DNA from: CAVSSX01 sp963730735
GTDB lineage: Bacteria; Actinomycetota; Acidimicrobiia; Acidimicrobiales; RAAP-2
Direction of reading: 5' to 3'
DNA length: 64,000 bases
Assembly (NCBI GenBank): GCA_963730735.1
Contig: CAVSSX010000008.1
Coordinates: 496,001-560,000 of the forward strand
Shown here piece after piece: positions 1 through 8,222 of the stretch. Position numbers and translations under genes: made by a program. The notes under the pieces were generated by a model. It searched no databases. It had not been told where the DNA came from and was given only the letters and a program-made list of their open reading frames with translations. Position 1 is the stretch's first letter. Every line of letters starts with the position of its first letter.

Positions 1-172
1 GGACCGTCTGGCGGGCCACGTTGGCCCTCTCGGCGATCTGGTCGATCGTCGTCGCCTCGTACCCGTCGAGGTCGAACAACTCAAGCGCCGCCCGGAGCAG
101 CCGCTGGCGGGTCCGGAGCAGCCGGGCTTCCCGGCGCTCGGCTGCTCCCTGCTCAGGCCCATCAATTGGCAT
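1..172 (-). CDS. TetR-family transcriptional regulator, N-terminus only
   Basis: The first 57 codons of a TetR-type repressor read leftward off the window edge from an ATG at 172. A basic N-terminal arm (RREARLLRTRQRLLRAA) is followed by the usual helix-turn-helix region (ALELFDLDGYEATTIDQIA, then ERANVARQTV), which fits the TetR_N fold. The ligand-binding domain lies outside the window, so the effector is unknown. The gene runs in the same direction as the AHSA1-type gene upstream, only about 47 bases away, so the two may be cotranscribed. Short AGCCT repeats just before its start could be an autoregulatory operator. Confidence 0.85.
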   Translation of the reverse strand, partial: MPIDGPEQGAAERREARLLRTRQRLLRAALELFDLDGYEATTIDQIAERANVARQTV

Positions 173-182
173 TGAGCCTGAG

Positions 183-200
183 ATTAGCCTTCAGCCTAAT
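183..200. promoter_or_regulatory. Inverted repeat upstream of the TetR gene
   Basis: ATTAG at 183-187 and CTAAT at 196-200 form an inverted repeat, and AGCCT occurs at 186-190 and 193-197. The site lies within 30 bases of the TetR start codon, which suggests autoregulation. No experimental motif is known to me, so this is an inference from symmetry and position. Confidence 0.35.
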
Positions 201-219
201 TAATGGCAATAACCTGCAA

Positions 220-708
220 CTAGCGCGAGGCAGGCTGACGGCTCTCGGACGAGTCCGCCAGCTCCGCGCCCAGGTTGTCGAGCAGGCTGACGGTGCCTTC
301 CTTGCGGGCCTCGACGTCGTCGGCGGCGTCCAGGAACACGCCCTGCTCGGTGAAGACGAGGCGGGTGGACTCGCCCTCGGGGGTCAGTTCGATCGTCGTC
401 AAGGAGACCGAGACCCGGACGTCGTCGAGTCGCATCTCGTAGGAGAACACGATCCGCTCGTCGGGGACGATGTCGTAGTACCGGGCCTCGAAGGCGTGGA
501 CCGGGCCACCGTCGAGACCGACCTCGTGGGTCTCGGTCCCGCCCGGTCGGAACTCCATCTGGTGTCCCGTCTGGTGCCACTCGGGCGGACCGGCGAACCA
601 CCGTTGCTTGGTGGCCGGGTCGGCGAAGGCCTGGAACACCCGCGACGGCGGGACGTCGTAGACCCGCTCGAGGCTGAAGGTGCTGTGGGTGCTGCGTCGC
701 TCGCTCAT
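220..708 (-). CDS. SRPBCC / AHSA1-family protein
   Basis: A 162-residue protein of the START-like SRPBCC fold, AHSA1/activator-of-Hsp90-homolog class. It begins with the typical FSLERVYDVPPSRVFQAFADP and contains RWFAGPPEW and the C-terminal segment ESTRLVFTEQGVFLD. Members form a hydrophobic ligand pocket; many bacterial ones sit beside ArsR or TetR regulators and are of unknown ligand. The ATG at 708 follows an AGGAGCAACC ribosome-binding stretch. The TetR gene lies directly downstream on the same strand. Two copies of a CTACTTRAGT element lie upstream and probably belong to its promoter region. Confidence 0.85.
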   Translation of the reverse strand: MSERRSTHSTFSLERVYDVPPSRVFQAFADPATKQRWFAGPPEWHQTGHQMEFRPGGTETHEVGLDGGPVHAFEARYYDIVPDERIVFSYEMRLDDVRVSVSLTTIELTPEGESTRLVFTEQGVFLDAADDVEARKEGTVSLLDNLGAELADSSESRQPASR

Positions 709-774
709 GGTTGCTCCTGACTGACCAGCGGATCGGCGTGGCCCGTTCGTCGGTTCGCGCTCTTTGTAAAGCGT

Positions 775-824
775 CTACTTAAGTGTAGAGCCCCACCTGG
801 TAATGGTCAAGTGACTACTTGAGT
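775..824. promoter_or_regulatory. Pair of CTACTTRAGT repeats upstream of the AHSA1 gene
   Basis: CTACTTAAGT occurs at 775-784 and CTACTTGAGT at 815-824, exactly 40 bases apart, which is about four helical turns. The first copy sits in a near-palindrome (TCTACTTAAGTGTAGA). The pair lies in an AT-richer stretch between the divergent-free start of the AHSA1 gene and the end of the methyltransferase gene. Same-face spacing suggests a dimeric regulator; the regulator itself is not identified. Confidence 0.4.
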
Positions 825-918
825 AATGAGTTCGGTCGCACCGGGGGTCGCCTATGGGCTGATGGTCGCCGGGGTGACATCCGGACGAGCGCCGGGCATC
901 CTCGCCCGCCTGGGCCGG

Positions 919-1740
919 TCACCGCCGTCGCCCGATGACCAGCTCGGTGTCGCCCGGCCAGTCCCAGAACTCCCCCGACGGCGACACCCGGTGCAGGAGC
1001 GCACGGATGTCGCCACAGAACTCGTCGAGCCGATCACCGAACAGATGCGGGGCGGCAAAGGTCATCGACAGGTAACCCGACAGGACGCTCTCGGCGCTTC
1101 GGACGAGGTCGGGTACACCGGGAGCGAAGCGGACCTGGGGATCGCCGAACCTGGTCCGGGCGAGCACGTCCTCGAACGTGTGGTGGCGCTCGGTGGCCCG
1201 GCCCTGGCCGGCGCGGGTGGTCGAACCGAGGTACTCGGCAATGACGGCCCGGATCTCGCCGTGGGGGATCTCGGGAACGCCCGGATTCGGGGGCCTCGGG
1301 CGCCCTTCCACGGTGTGGACGACCATGACGACGGCGCCGCCGGGCGCCAACAGGTCGTAGACGCTTTCCGCCACCCGCCGCTCATCGGTCCAGTGGAACG
1401 ACTGGCCGAAGGTGACGAGGCGGAACGGTCCGGGGGCCGGCGTCGGCAGGTCTTCCGCTTGGGCCTGCACCCAGGCGACGTTGGTCACCGAGGACTGCGT
1501 GGCCCGCCGACGCGCCTGGGCCAGCATGTCGGGGTCCGGGTCGAGCCCGATCACCGAGTCGAAGAGGTGAGCCAGGCGAAGGGCGAGGATGCCGGGTCCG
1601 CAGCCCACGTCGAGGAGTCGACCCGTGCCGTCCAGGCCCAACTCGCCGACCAGGGTCGCTTCGAGCTCGGGACTGTAGGGCGGCCGGCCGACGACGTAGT
1701 GCGGTGCGCTCCCCGAGTAGATGGTCGGGTCGTAGTCCAT
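919..1740 (-). CDS. Class I SAM-dependent methyltransferase
   Basis: A 273-residue protein with a Rossmann methyltransferase core. Motif I is LLDVGCGPG near residues 42-50, followed by the acidic strand-2 end GLDPDPDMLAQA, and motif IV is the FRLVTFGQSFHWTD segment typical of the methyltransferase-11 group (ubiquinone/menaquinone-like and small-molecule methylases). The YDPTIYSGSAPHYVVGRPPY start is characteristic of this subgroup. The substrate cannot be told from sequence. It is a stand-alone gene; the DUF2510 gene to its right is on the same strand with about 75 bases between them. Confidence 0.85.
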   Translation of the reverse strand: MDYDPTIYSGSAPHYVVGRPPYSPELEATLVGELGLDGTGRLLDVGCGPGILALRLAHLFDSVIGLDPDPDMLAQARRRATQSSVTNVAWVQAQAEDLPTPAPGPFRLVTFGQSFHWTDERRVAESVYDLLAPGGAVVMVVHTVEGRPRPPNPGVPEIPHGEIRAVIAEYLGSTTRAGQGRATERHHTFEDVLARTRFGDPQVRFAPGVPDLVRSAESVLSGYLSMTFAAPHLFGDRLDEFCGDIRALLHRVSPSGEFWDWPGDTELVIGRRR

Positions 1741-1815
1741 GCGCCTTCCCCAACTCGCGGCGAGAGCCGGCGGACGGACCCGTGCGGGCCCGCTCCCTGC
1801 GACCAGCCTCGGCGG

Positions 1816-2247
1816 TCAGTCCCCCGAGGCTGGGGGGCGTTCGGGCAGCGGGTCGGTCCCGGGCACCCCGTCGGTGACCACGTGCTCGGTCCAGGCCGTA
1901 CCCGACCAGTAGCGCTGCTGGTGCTTGCCCGACGGGTCGGGCATCCAGCCGGCCGGGATCCCCGACTGTCCGAAGACCGAGCGGGGCGCCGGCGTGCGGT
2001 CGGCGTCGCCGCCCGAGCGCAGGTCGGGATCGGCGGTCGTCGTGGTCGGCGTGCTCGAGGTGGACGTGTCGTGGTTGATCGGCGGGGGTCCCCCGCCGTA
2101 CGGGCCGCCGCCGTAGGGACCGCCCCCTCCCCGGTGCGGCCCGCCGCCGGGCGTCCGGTTGCGTCGCGACATCACCATCCGCAGGACGAACACCGCCAGG
2201 ATGAAGATGACGAAGATCGACGACCCGTGCCCGTACCCGTAGTACAC
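1816..2247 (-). CDS. DUF2510 membrane protein
   Basis: A 143-residue protein. A single hydrophobic helix near the N-terminus (IFVIFILAVFVLRMVM) is followed by a Gly/Pro-rich linker containing GGGPYGGG repeats and a Thr/Ser-rich stretch. A C-terminal DUF2510 module follows (PAGWMPDPSGKHQQRYWSGT, then AWTEHV), which is a small Trp/Tyr-rich domain common in actinobacterial membrane proteins. It is probably anchored with the DUF2510 domain on one face of the membrane. The function is unknown. It lies upstream of the methyltransferase gene and downstream of the CapA-like gene on the same strand. Confidence 0.8.
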   Translation of the reverse strand: MYYGYGHGSSIFVIFILAVFVLRMVMSRRNRTPGGGPHRGGGGPYGGGPYGGGPPPINHDTSTSSTPTTTTADPDLRSGGDADRTPAPRSVFGQSGIPAGWMPDPSGKHQQRYWSGTAWTEHVVTDGVPGTDPLPERPPASGD

Positions 2248-2304
2248 GTCACCAGCGTACGGCCGATGCCGTCCGGAGGGACCGCAGTCCGGTCCCCGGT
2301 GGCC

Positions 2305-3669
2305 TCAGCCGCTGTCGGCCGAGAGCTGCGGCACGACCGAGGGGTCGGCCGGCGCCGACTCGGTGGCCGTCGTGGCGATCGGCGCCCCGGCCGTGGCCGT
2401 GGCGTTGGTGCAGCTCCGGGCGGCGTTCCAACTGTTGAGGGCGGTGGTGGCGGCGGCGCCCGACAACGGCTGGGGCAGGTCGTCGACGATGACCGCCGGG
2501 CGCCAGACCACGTTGGTGATGTGCCGCCCGGTGGCCGTGACCAGGAGGGAGCCGCTCTGGTTCTCGGGCGGCGAGTTGTCGTAGAAGGCGAAGTTGCCCA
2601 GGCCGTAGTCGACGAAGGCCGTGCCCAGATAGCCGGCGCCCAGGAGCACGTGGGCGTGGGTCCCCACGATGATGTCGGCCCCCGCCTTCACCAGTACCTC
2701 GGCCAGGGGCTCTTGCACCGGGTTGGGACAGGTGTCGGTCTCGGTCCCCCAGTGCAGGTACACCACCACCGTGTCGGCCGTCTTGCGGGCCGCCTCCACC
2801 GCCGCCACCAGCTCGTCCACCTGGTAGGCCGACGCCAGGCCGGGCTGGGTGGCCGTCGCCGTCCACGCCGTCTGGAGGTCCGAGTCGATGACCTGGGTGG
2901 CGGCGATGATGGCGATCTTCTCCCCGTCGATGGTCGTGGTGTACGGCGTGAAGGCCTGGGCGGCGTTCTGGCCGATGCCGAGGATGGGCAGCGTCACCTG
3001 CTGCTTGATGCCGAGCGCCATCTGCAGGCCGGCCGCCCCACAGTCCATGCCGTGGTTGTTGGTGTTGGTGATCACGTCGATGCCGGCCGACGTGAGGGCG
3101 GTGACGGCGGCCGAGGAGGCGTAGAAGACGAATTGCTTGGACTGGGAGTCCGGGCAGGTGCCGTTGGTCAGCGCCGACTCGAAGTTGGCCATCGTGAGGT
3201 TGGCCCCCGACAGGAGTGCGGGCACCGTCGTCCCGAGGGCGGTGGCCGGATCGGCGGCCAGCCGGTTGCCGAGGTTCGAGTCCGAGGGGAAGTTGACGTC
3301 GCCCCCGAAGGCCAGCGTCACCGGCTTGCCGTTGCCGTCCCAATCGGGATCGAGACGGGGGTTCTTGGCCGGCGTCGGGGCCGTGCCGCCGTGGGCCGTC
3401 GGGGTGGTGTGCCCGGCCACCGGGGTGGACGGGCCGCCGCCGCTGGTCCCGAAGTACAGGCCGAGGGCCAGGGCCAGGACGAGCAGGCTGACGGCCCAGA
3501 TGCGCCGGTTGCGCCGGACCCGTCGGGTGGCCAGGTCGGGACCGGACGGCGGCCGACGGCGGCCCCCGGTCCCCCCTTTCGACGGGAGGGTCGGTGGGTC
3601 GGGCGGCGGCGGTGAACCCGGACGGGTTCCCGGGTGAGGGAGCAGGTCGACGGGCGTAGGCGGCCACAC
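2305..3669 (-). CDS. CapA-family (poly-gamma-glutamate synthesis-like) metallophosphatase
   Basis: About 454 residues from a GTG at 3669; the frame stays open further upstream but runs into the FUSC gene, so this start is preferred. A Pro-rich cytoplasmic tail precedes one transmembrane helix (IWAVSLLVLALALGLYFG), then an extracytoplasmic CapA domain. The metal-binding motifs of the calcineurin-like fold are visible: TLAFGGDVNF, NFESALTNG, ITNTNNHGMD, VVVYLHWGTE and ADIIVGTHAHV, then DYGLGNFAFYD. CapA homologues act on cell-surface polymers; the substrate here is unknown. There are no other pgs/cap genes nearby. Confidence 0.85.
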   Translation of the reverse strand: MWPPTPVDLLPHPGTRPGSPPPPDPPTLPSKGGTGGRRRPPSGPDLATRRVRRNRRIWAVSLLVLALALGLYFGTSGGGPSTPVAGHTTPTAHGGTAPTPAKNPRLDPDWDGNGKPVTLAFGGDVNFPSDSNLGNRLAADPATALGTTVPALLSGANLTMANFESALTNGTCPDSQSKQFVFYASSAAVTALTSAGIDVITNTNNHGMDCGAAGLQMALGIKQQVTLPILGIGQNAAQAFTPYTTTIDGEKIAIIAATQVIDSDLQTAWTATATQPGLASAYQVDELVAAVEAARKTADTVVVYLHWGTETDTCPNPVQEPLAEVLVKAGADIIVGTHAHVLLGAGYLGTAFVDYGLGNFAFYDNSPPENQSGSLLVTATGRHITNVVWRPAVIVDDLPQPLSGAAATTALNSWNAARSCTNATATAGAPIATTATESAPADPSVVPQLSADSG

Positions 3670-3710
3670 TAACGAATCCGGCCCGACCCGTCGGGGTCCC
3701 CGAACGGGCG

Positions 3711-4805
3711 CTAGACGTCGACCGGCTCGGTGATCACCGCCAGGATGCGCTGGGCGCCGGAGAGGACCACGCCGAGGGTCAGCCACCGCTGGGCGTCGCT
3801 GCGCCAGCGCTCCTCGGCCAGCTCGAGGAACGTCTCGACCCGGGCCTCGGTGGCGGCGATGGCGTCGTGGAACGCCCCTCGGGCGACGTCGTTGTCCTCG
3901 TGGACCACCCACCCGGCGTAGGCCCGGACCAGGTCGGCCAACGACGTGAGCACCTCACCCAGCACCGGTTTGGGCGGCTCCCCCGCCGGGACCGAGGTGA
4001 GGGCCATGGTCATCGACCGGACGTGGATGGCCACCCGCCGGGCCACGGTGAGGGCGGCGGCCGAGCGCTCGAGCTGCGGGGGGAGGTTGCGGGCCCGGGC
4101 GTTCCAGCGGGCGGCCAGCTCCTCGTTCTCGAGCGCCGAGCGGGCCGCCAGCACCGAGGTCACCCCGGCCACCGCCGCCGCGTGCCACTCGGCTGCCTGT
4201 TCCTGGGTCCACGCCCCGCCCACGCCGGTGCCGATCGCCGCCAGGAGCTCGGCCGCCCGTTCGAGGGGCTCGTCGGCCATGGTGGCGATCTGGTCGATCC
4301 GGGGGGCCGACGGGCTGACCAGGACCACGGCCACCCCGATCGCCGCCCCGACGATGGTGTCGATGATGCGCTGGCCCGGGTAGCCCTTGCTGACCGAACC
4401 GACGAAGAGCACCAACAGGGCGCTGACCGGCACCTGGACCATGCCCGAGGGCCCGAGGCGCAGGACCCGGCCGACCACCAGCCCGACGAACACCACGCCG
4501 GCGACCGCCCAGCCGTTGAGCGGCACCACCCGGCTGACGGCCAGGGCCACCGCCACGCCGATCATCACCCCGACCACCCGCTGGACGGCCCGGGACAGCG
4601 AGTCGTAGACCGTCGCCTGGACGACCAGGACCACGGCCAGCGGGGCGAAGTAGGGCCGTCCGTCGGTGTGGCCGAGGGACAGCGCCGCCCACCAGGCGAG
4701 GCCCGCTCCCACCCCGGTCTTGGCCGCCAGCAGCAGTTGGCCCCGGCTCACCGTCCCGGGCACACCCCGCAGCCAGTGCCATCCGGAAGCGAGGCGCGCC
4801 GACAT
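3711..4805 (-). CDS. FUSC / aromatic-acid-exporter-like membrane protein
   Basis: About 364 residues from the ATG at 4805; a GTG at 4859 would add 18 residues and cannot be excluded. The N-terminal half holds several hydrophobic helices (for example VAGVVFVGLVVGRVLRLG and IIDTIVGAAIGVAVVLV) with the DGRPYFAPLAVVLVVQATV segment typical of FUSC proteins (fusaric acid resistance / ArAE). The C-terminal half is a helical soluble region rich in Ala and Glu. Relatives export aromatic or hydrophobic weak acids, but the substrate here is not evident. It sits upstream of the CapA-like gene on the same strand. Confidence 0.8.
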   Translation of the reverse strand: MSARLASGWHWLRGVPGTVSRGQLLLAAKTGVGAGLAWWAALSLGHTDGRPYFAPLAVVLVVQATVYDSLSRAVQRVVGVMIGVAVALAVSRVVPLNGWAVAGVVFVGLVVGRVLRLGPSGMVQVPVSALLVLFVGSVSKGYPGQRIIDTIVGAAIGVAVVLVSPSAPRIDQIATMADEPLERAAELLAAIGTGVGGAWTQEQAAEWHAAAVAGVTSVLAARSALENEELAARWNARARNLPPQLERSAAALTVARRVAIHVRSMTMALTSVPAGEPPKPVLGEVLTSLADLVRAYAGWVVHEDNDVARGAFHDAIAATEARVETFLELAEERWRSDAQRWLTLGVVLSGAQRILAVITEPVDV

Positions 4806-4878
4806 CCGGCCAGCCTGGCACGACGGCCCGGCGAGGGGATCGATCCGGGCCGGCACCACCGGCCCGACGACGGTCGGC

Positions 4879-5235
4879 CTAGCGCTTCACCTGGCGGCGC
4901 TGGACCTGGGGCGGGGACCCGGGCCGGCGGCTGGCGCCGCCCTGCCCGCTCCGGCGCTCCTGGCGGGAGGCGGCCCGGCGCAGCTCACGCCCGTACTCCT
5001 CCTCGTTGCGCGGGATCAGCATCTCCTCGACCGTCTTCACCCGGCGGGCCTCGGGCACCTTCTTCAGCATGCGGTCCAGCTGGAAGAGGTGGTCCGGGAG
5101 CCGCCGGTTCTTCTTCTTCGACTTGGCGATGAATTTGACCAGCCGCCGGGCGTACCAGCGGCGAATGAAGCCCACCGACAGCATGCGCCGGGAGACGCCC
5201 TCACGGATCTTCGTCGACCGCTCCTTGAAACCCAC
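4879..5235 (-). CDS. Small very basic hypothetical protein
   Basis: About 118 residues from a GTG at 5235, or 101 residues from an ATG at 5184; neither start has a well-spaced ribosome-binding site. The protein is strongly basic throughout (FIRRWYARRLVKFIAKSKKK, then a RLPDHLFQLDRMLKKVPEARR helix) with a C-terminal Arg/Gln/Gly tail. I recognise no family. Basic charge could indicate nucleic-acid or ribosome association, but that is speculation. It is divergent from the repeat protein gene at 5318, sharing an 82-base gap. Confidence 0.55.
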   Translation of the reverse strand: MGFKERSTKIREGVSRRMLSVGFIRRWYARRLVKFIAKSKKKNRRLPDHLFQLDRMLKKVPEARRVKTVEEMLIPRNEEEYGRELRRAASRQERRSGQGGASRRPGSPPQVQRRQVKR

Positions 5236-5317
5236 CTCCTGATTGTGCCCGCTCCCGGGGGTGGTGGGCGACTCGGGCGCGGCCCACCCTGGCCAGCCCG
5301 GCTCGTAGGCTCTCCCC

Positions 5318-6827
5318 GTGCCCCTCGGACGGTCGATCGGTCGACACCTGGTGGCCCTGGTGCTGGCCGTCACCGGCCTCACCGCCGTCGTCCTAGCCCC
5401 CACCAGCTCCCAAACGGCGGTGGCGGCGACGGCCCCGGCCGGCGGTACCGCCGTCGGCGTGGCCCTGGCGGCCACCCCCGACGGCAAGGGCTACTGGACG
5501 GCGTCCTCCACCGGCGGCGTCTTCGCCTTCGGCGACGCCGCCTTCCTCGGCTCGATGGGCGGGACCCCGCTCAACCAGCCCATCGTCGGCATGGCCGCCT
5601 CGCCCTCGGGCAAGGGCTACTGGTTGGTGGCCGCCGACGGGGGCATCTTCAGCTTCGGCGACGCCTCGTTCTACGGGTCGACCGGGGCCATGCACCTCAA
5701 CCAGCCCATCGTCGGCATGGCCGCCTCGCCCTCGGGCAAGGGCTACTGGCTGGTGGCCTCCGACGGGGGCATCTTCAGCTTCGGCGACGCCGCCTTCTAC
5801 GGCTCGACCGGGGCCATGCACGCTCAACCAGCCCATCGTCGGCATGGCCGCCTCGCCCTCGGGCAAGGGCTACTGGCTGGTGGCATCCGACGGGGGCATC
5901 TTCAGCTTCGGCGACGCCTCGTTCTACGGGTCGACCGGGGCCATGCACCTCAACCAGCCCATCGTCGGCATGGCCGCCTCGCCCTCGGGCAAGGGCTACT
6001 GGCTGGTGGCCGCCGACGGGGGCATCTTCAGCTTCGGCGACGCCTCGTTCTACGGGTCGACCGGGGCCATGCACCTCAACCAGCCCATCGTCGGCATGGC
6101 CGCCTCGCCCTCGGGCAAGGGCTACTGGCTGGTGGCCGCCGACGGGGGCATCTTCAGCTTCGGCGACGCCTCGTTCTACGGGTCGGCGACCCAGTACCTG
6201 AACCCGCTCCTGGTCAACCAGCTGGCCACGACCAACGGGGCCCAGCAGGTGATCGTGGTCGACGCCCCGAACGCCTCGTCGACCACGGCCACGCTCTCCA
6301 CCTATGAGAACGACGGCCAGGGCTGGTACCAGGTGTTCGCCCCGATGGCTGCCGTGACCGGGTCGGGCGGCTGGCAGCCGGCAGCCAGCCGGGTCGAGGG
6401 CGACGGGGCCACGCCGGAGGGGATCTACTCGTTCGGCGCCACCATGTACGGCACCCAGGCCAATCCGGGGGTCCAGTACGCCTACCACCAACTGGTCTGC
6501 GGCGACTGGTGGGACGAGGACTCGGCCTCGCCCACCTACAACACCTTCCAGCACGTGGCCTGCGGCTCGACCCCGGCCTTCGCCGGCCAGTCCGAGGCGC
6601 TGTGGACCGAGGGCAACGCCTACCCCTCCATGGCCGTGATCAACTTCAACACCCCGCCCACCGGGCCGTCGGGATCGGGCATCTTCCTGCACGCCGACAT
6701 CGGGGAGCCGACGGCCGGGTGCGTCTCGCTGGCCTACGCCAACCTGGTCGAGGTGCTCCGCTGGCTGCAGCCGGCCGACCACCCGGTGATCGTCATGGGC
6801 CCCGACGCCGTGGTCCGCTCCTTCTAG
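5318..6827 (+). CDS. Repeat protein with L,D-transpeptidase catalytic domain (one frameshift)
   Basis: GTG start. A signal peptide (LVALVLAVTGLTAVVLAP) is followed by six tandem 42-residue repeats (GKGYWLVA.DGGIFSFGDA..YGSTGAMHLNQPIVGMA), then a C-terminal YkuD-like L,D-transpeptidase domain. The catalytic HADIGEPTAGCVSL signature is intact and is followed by LRWLQPADHPVIVMG. It is secreted and probably crosslinks or attaches material to peptidoglycan; the repeats resemble beta-propeller-like surface modules common in Acidimicrobiia. One extra base at 5822, between repeats three and four, breaks the frame; deleting it restores a single 502-codon protein. Either a sequence error or a real inactivation. 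Confidence 0.8.
5591..6186 (+). repeat. 126-bp in-gene tandem repeats
   Basis: Units starting with the same ATGGCCGCCTCGCCCTCGGG begin at 5591, 5717, 5844, 5970 and 6096. Spacings are 126, 127, 126 and 126 bases; the odd 127 holds the frame-breaking extra base. Units are nearly identical, so copy number may vary by recombination and may be mis-assembled. A more diverged unit precedes them from about 5465. Confidence 0.9.
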
Positions 6828-6882
6828 CCACCACGCTCCGGCCACGACCCCGGGGGCCGGTGGTGGGCGCGATCATCTGGCC

Positions 6883-7524
6883 ATGGACCGCCCGACCGAA
6901 CAACCCGCCCACTCCCTGGCCGTCGTGCTCTTCGAGGGCTTCGAGCTGCTCGACGTGGCCGGGCCGCTCGAGGTGTTCGGCGGCTACGACCAGCGCTTCG
7001 CCGTGCGCCTGCTCGGCCCCGAGGCCGGTCCGGTGGCCAGCGCCCAGGGCTACCTGATGGTGGCCGACCAGGCCTACGAGGACGCCGGGCCGGCCGACAT
7101 CGTGCTGGTCCCCGGCGGCGTGGCCACCCGGTCGGCGGTCAACGACACCGAGCTGGTGGCCTGGCTGGCCCGGTGGGCGGCGCCGGCGCCCTACGTCACC
7201 TCGGTCTGCACCGGCTCGGGGCTGCTGGCCGCCGCCGGCCTGCTCGACGGCTACCGGGCCACCTCGAACAAGCAGGCGTTCGACTGGGCCCGGGCCCAGG
7301 GGTCGGCCGTCGAGTGGGTGGCCGAGGCCCGGTGGGTGGAGGACCGGGGCCGCTGGACCTCCTCGGGGGTCAGCGCCGGCATGGACATGGCCCTGGCCCT
7401 GCTCGCCCATCTGGACGGGGACGAGGCGGCCCTCGATGTGGCCCGCCGCATCGAGTACGAGTGGCACCGCGACGCCGGGTGGGACCCCTTCGCCGCCCGC
7501 TACGGCCTGGTCGAGGAGCGCTGA
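6883..7524 (+). CDS. DJ-1/PfpI-family protein (GATase1-like)
   Basis: A 213-residue member of the DJ-1/ThiJ/PfpI superfamily. It begins with the typical LAVVLFEGFELLDVAGPLEVF, includes DIVLVPGGVATR, and carries the nucleophile-elbow cysteine C109 in YVTSVCTGSGLLAAAGLL. The SSGVSAGMDMALALLAHL segment is the form seen in the isonitrile hydratase and AraC-associated subgroup. Likely a small-molecule hydrolase or glyoxalase-like enzyme in the cytoplasm; the substrate is not defined. It is a single gene, convergent with the thioesterase gene 10 bases downstream. Confidence 0.85.
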   Translation: MDRPTEQPAHSLAVVLFEGFELLDVAGPLEVFGGYDQRFAVRLLGPEAGPVASAQGYLMVADQAYEDAGPADIVLVPGGVATRSAVNDTELVAWLARWAAPAPYVTSVCTGSGLLAAAGLLDGYRATSNKQAFDWARAQGSAVEWVAEARWVEDRGRWTSSGVSAGMDMALALLAHLDGDEAALDVARRIEYEWHRDAGWDPFAARYGLVEER

Positions 7525-7534
7525 GGCTCGACTG

Positions 7535-8176
7535 CTAGGGCTGGCCGGGTCGCAGGGCCACGAACAGGCCCTCGGCGTCGGCCACCAGCGTCTCGCCGTC
7601 GAACAGGCGTCCGGTCAAGAAGCGCTTGCGCCCGTCGATCCAGTCGACCGTGGCCTCGAGGTGCAGCGGCACGCCGAGGCGGGCCACGTTGCGGTAGTTG
7701 ATCTTGATGTAGGCCGTGCGGGCCATCGTCGTGTGGCCGATGTTGGCCTGGCGGCCGAGGGCCTCGTCGAAGACGAGGGCGATGGTGCCACCGTGGGCCG
7801 CCGAGTTGCCGCCGAGGTGGAAGCGGCGGAACGTGACCTCGGCGGCCATGCGGTCGCGGGTCTCGAACTCCATGCGCATCGGCACCAGCATCGGGTTGCC
7901 CCGGCCGGGCAGGTCGATGCGGCTGCCGGCGGGCTGCTCCCGCTCGGCGGCGGCGAACGGCTCCAGCCGGCGGGTGGCCGCCTCGGCCGCCGTCGTCAGT
8001 TCGTCCCAGACCTCGACCGGCGGGTCGGAGGCGGCGACGGCGTCCTGCAACGAACGGAACGCCTCGAGGAAGCGGGCGTAGGCGTCACCGCCACGTCGGG
8101 CGTTGACGGCGGTGTTGGCGAACGGGTCGACGCCCGGGTCCGAGGGGACCTCGTCGCTCTGGTCGCTGGTCGTCAC
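7535..8176 (-). CDS. PaaI-like hotdog-fold thioesterase
   Basis: A 213-residue protein. The C-terminal 120 residues form a hotdog thioesterase domain with the diagnostic GNSAAHGGTIALVFDEALG helix, followed by AYIKINYRNVARLGVPLHLE. The N-terminal 70 residues are a helical extension. Such enzymes hydrolyse acyl-CoA thioesters. It follows a CoA-transferase gene on the same strand with a 46-base gap, so the pair probably handles a common acyl-CoA intermediate; the acyl group is unknown. Confidence 0.85.
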   Translation of the reverse strand: MTTSDQSDEVPSDPGVDPFANTAVNARRGGDAYARFLEAFRSLQDAVAASDPPVEVWDELTTAAEAATRRLEPFAAAEREQPAGSRIDLPGRGNPMLVPMRMEFETRDRMAAEVTFRRFHLGGNSAAHGGTIALVFDEALGRQANIGHTTMARTAYIKINYRNVARLGVPLHLEATVDWIDGRKRFLTGRLFDGETLVADAEGLFVALRPGQP

Positions 8177-8222
8177 GCCAGCACCGTACCGGGCGCCGGC
8201 GCCCGGGCGGGACGACGCCGGT

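Noticed and set aside
5591..6186. 126-bp repeats as a CRISPR array
   Set aside because: Units are directly adjacent, in frame and encode a protein repeat; there are no spacers and no cas genes.
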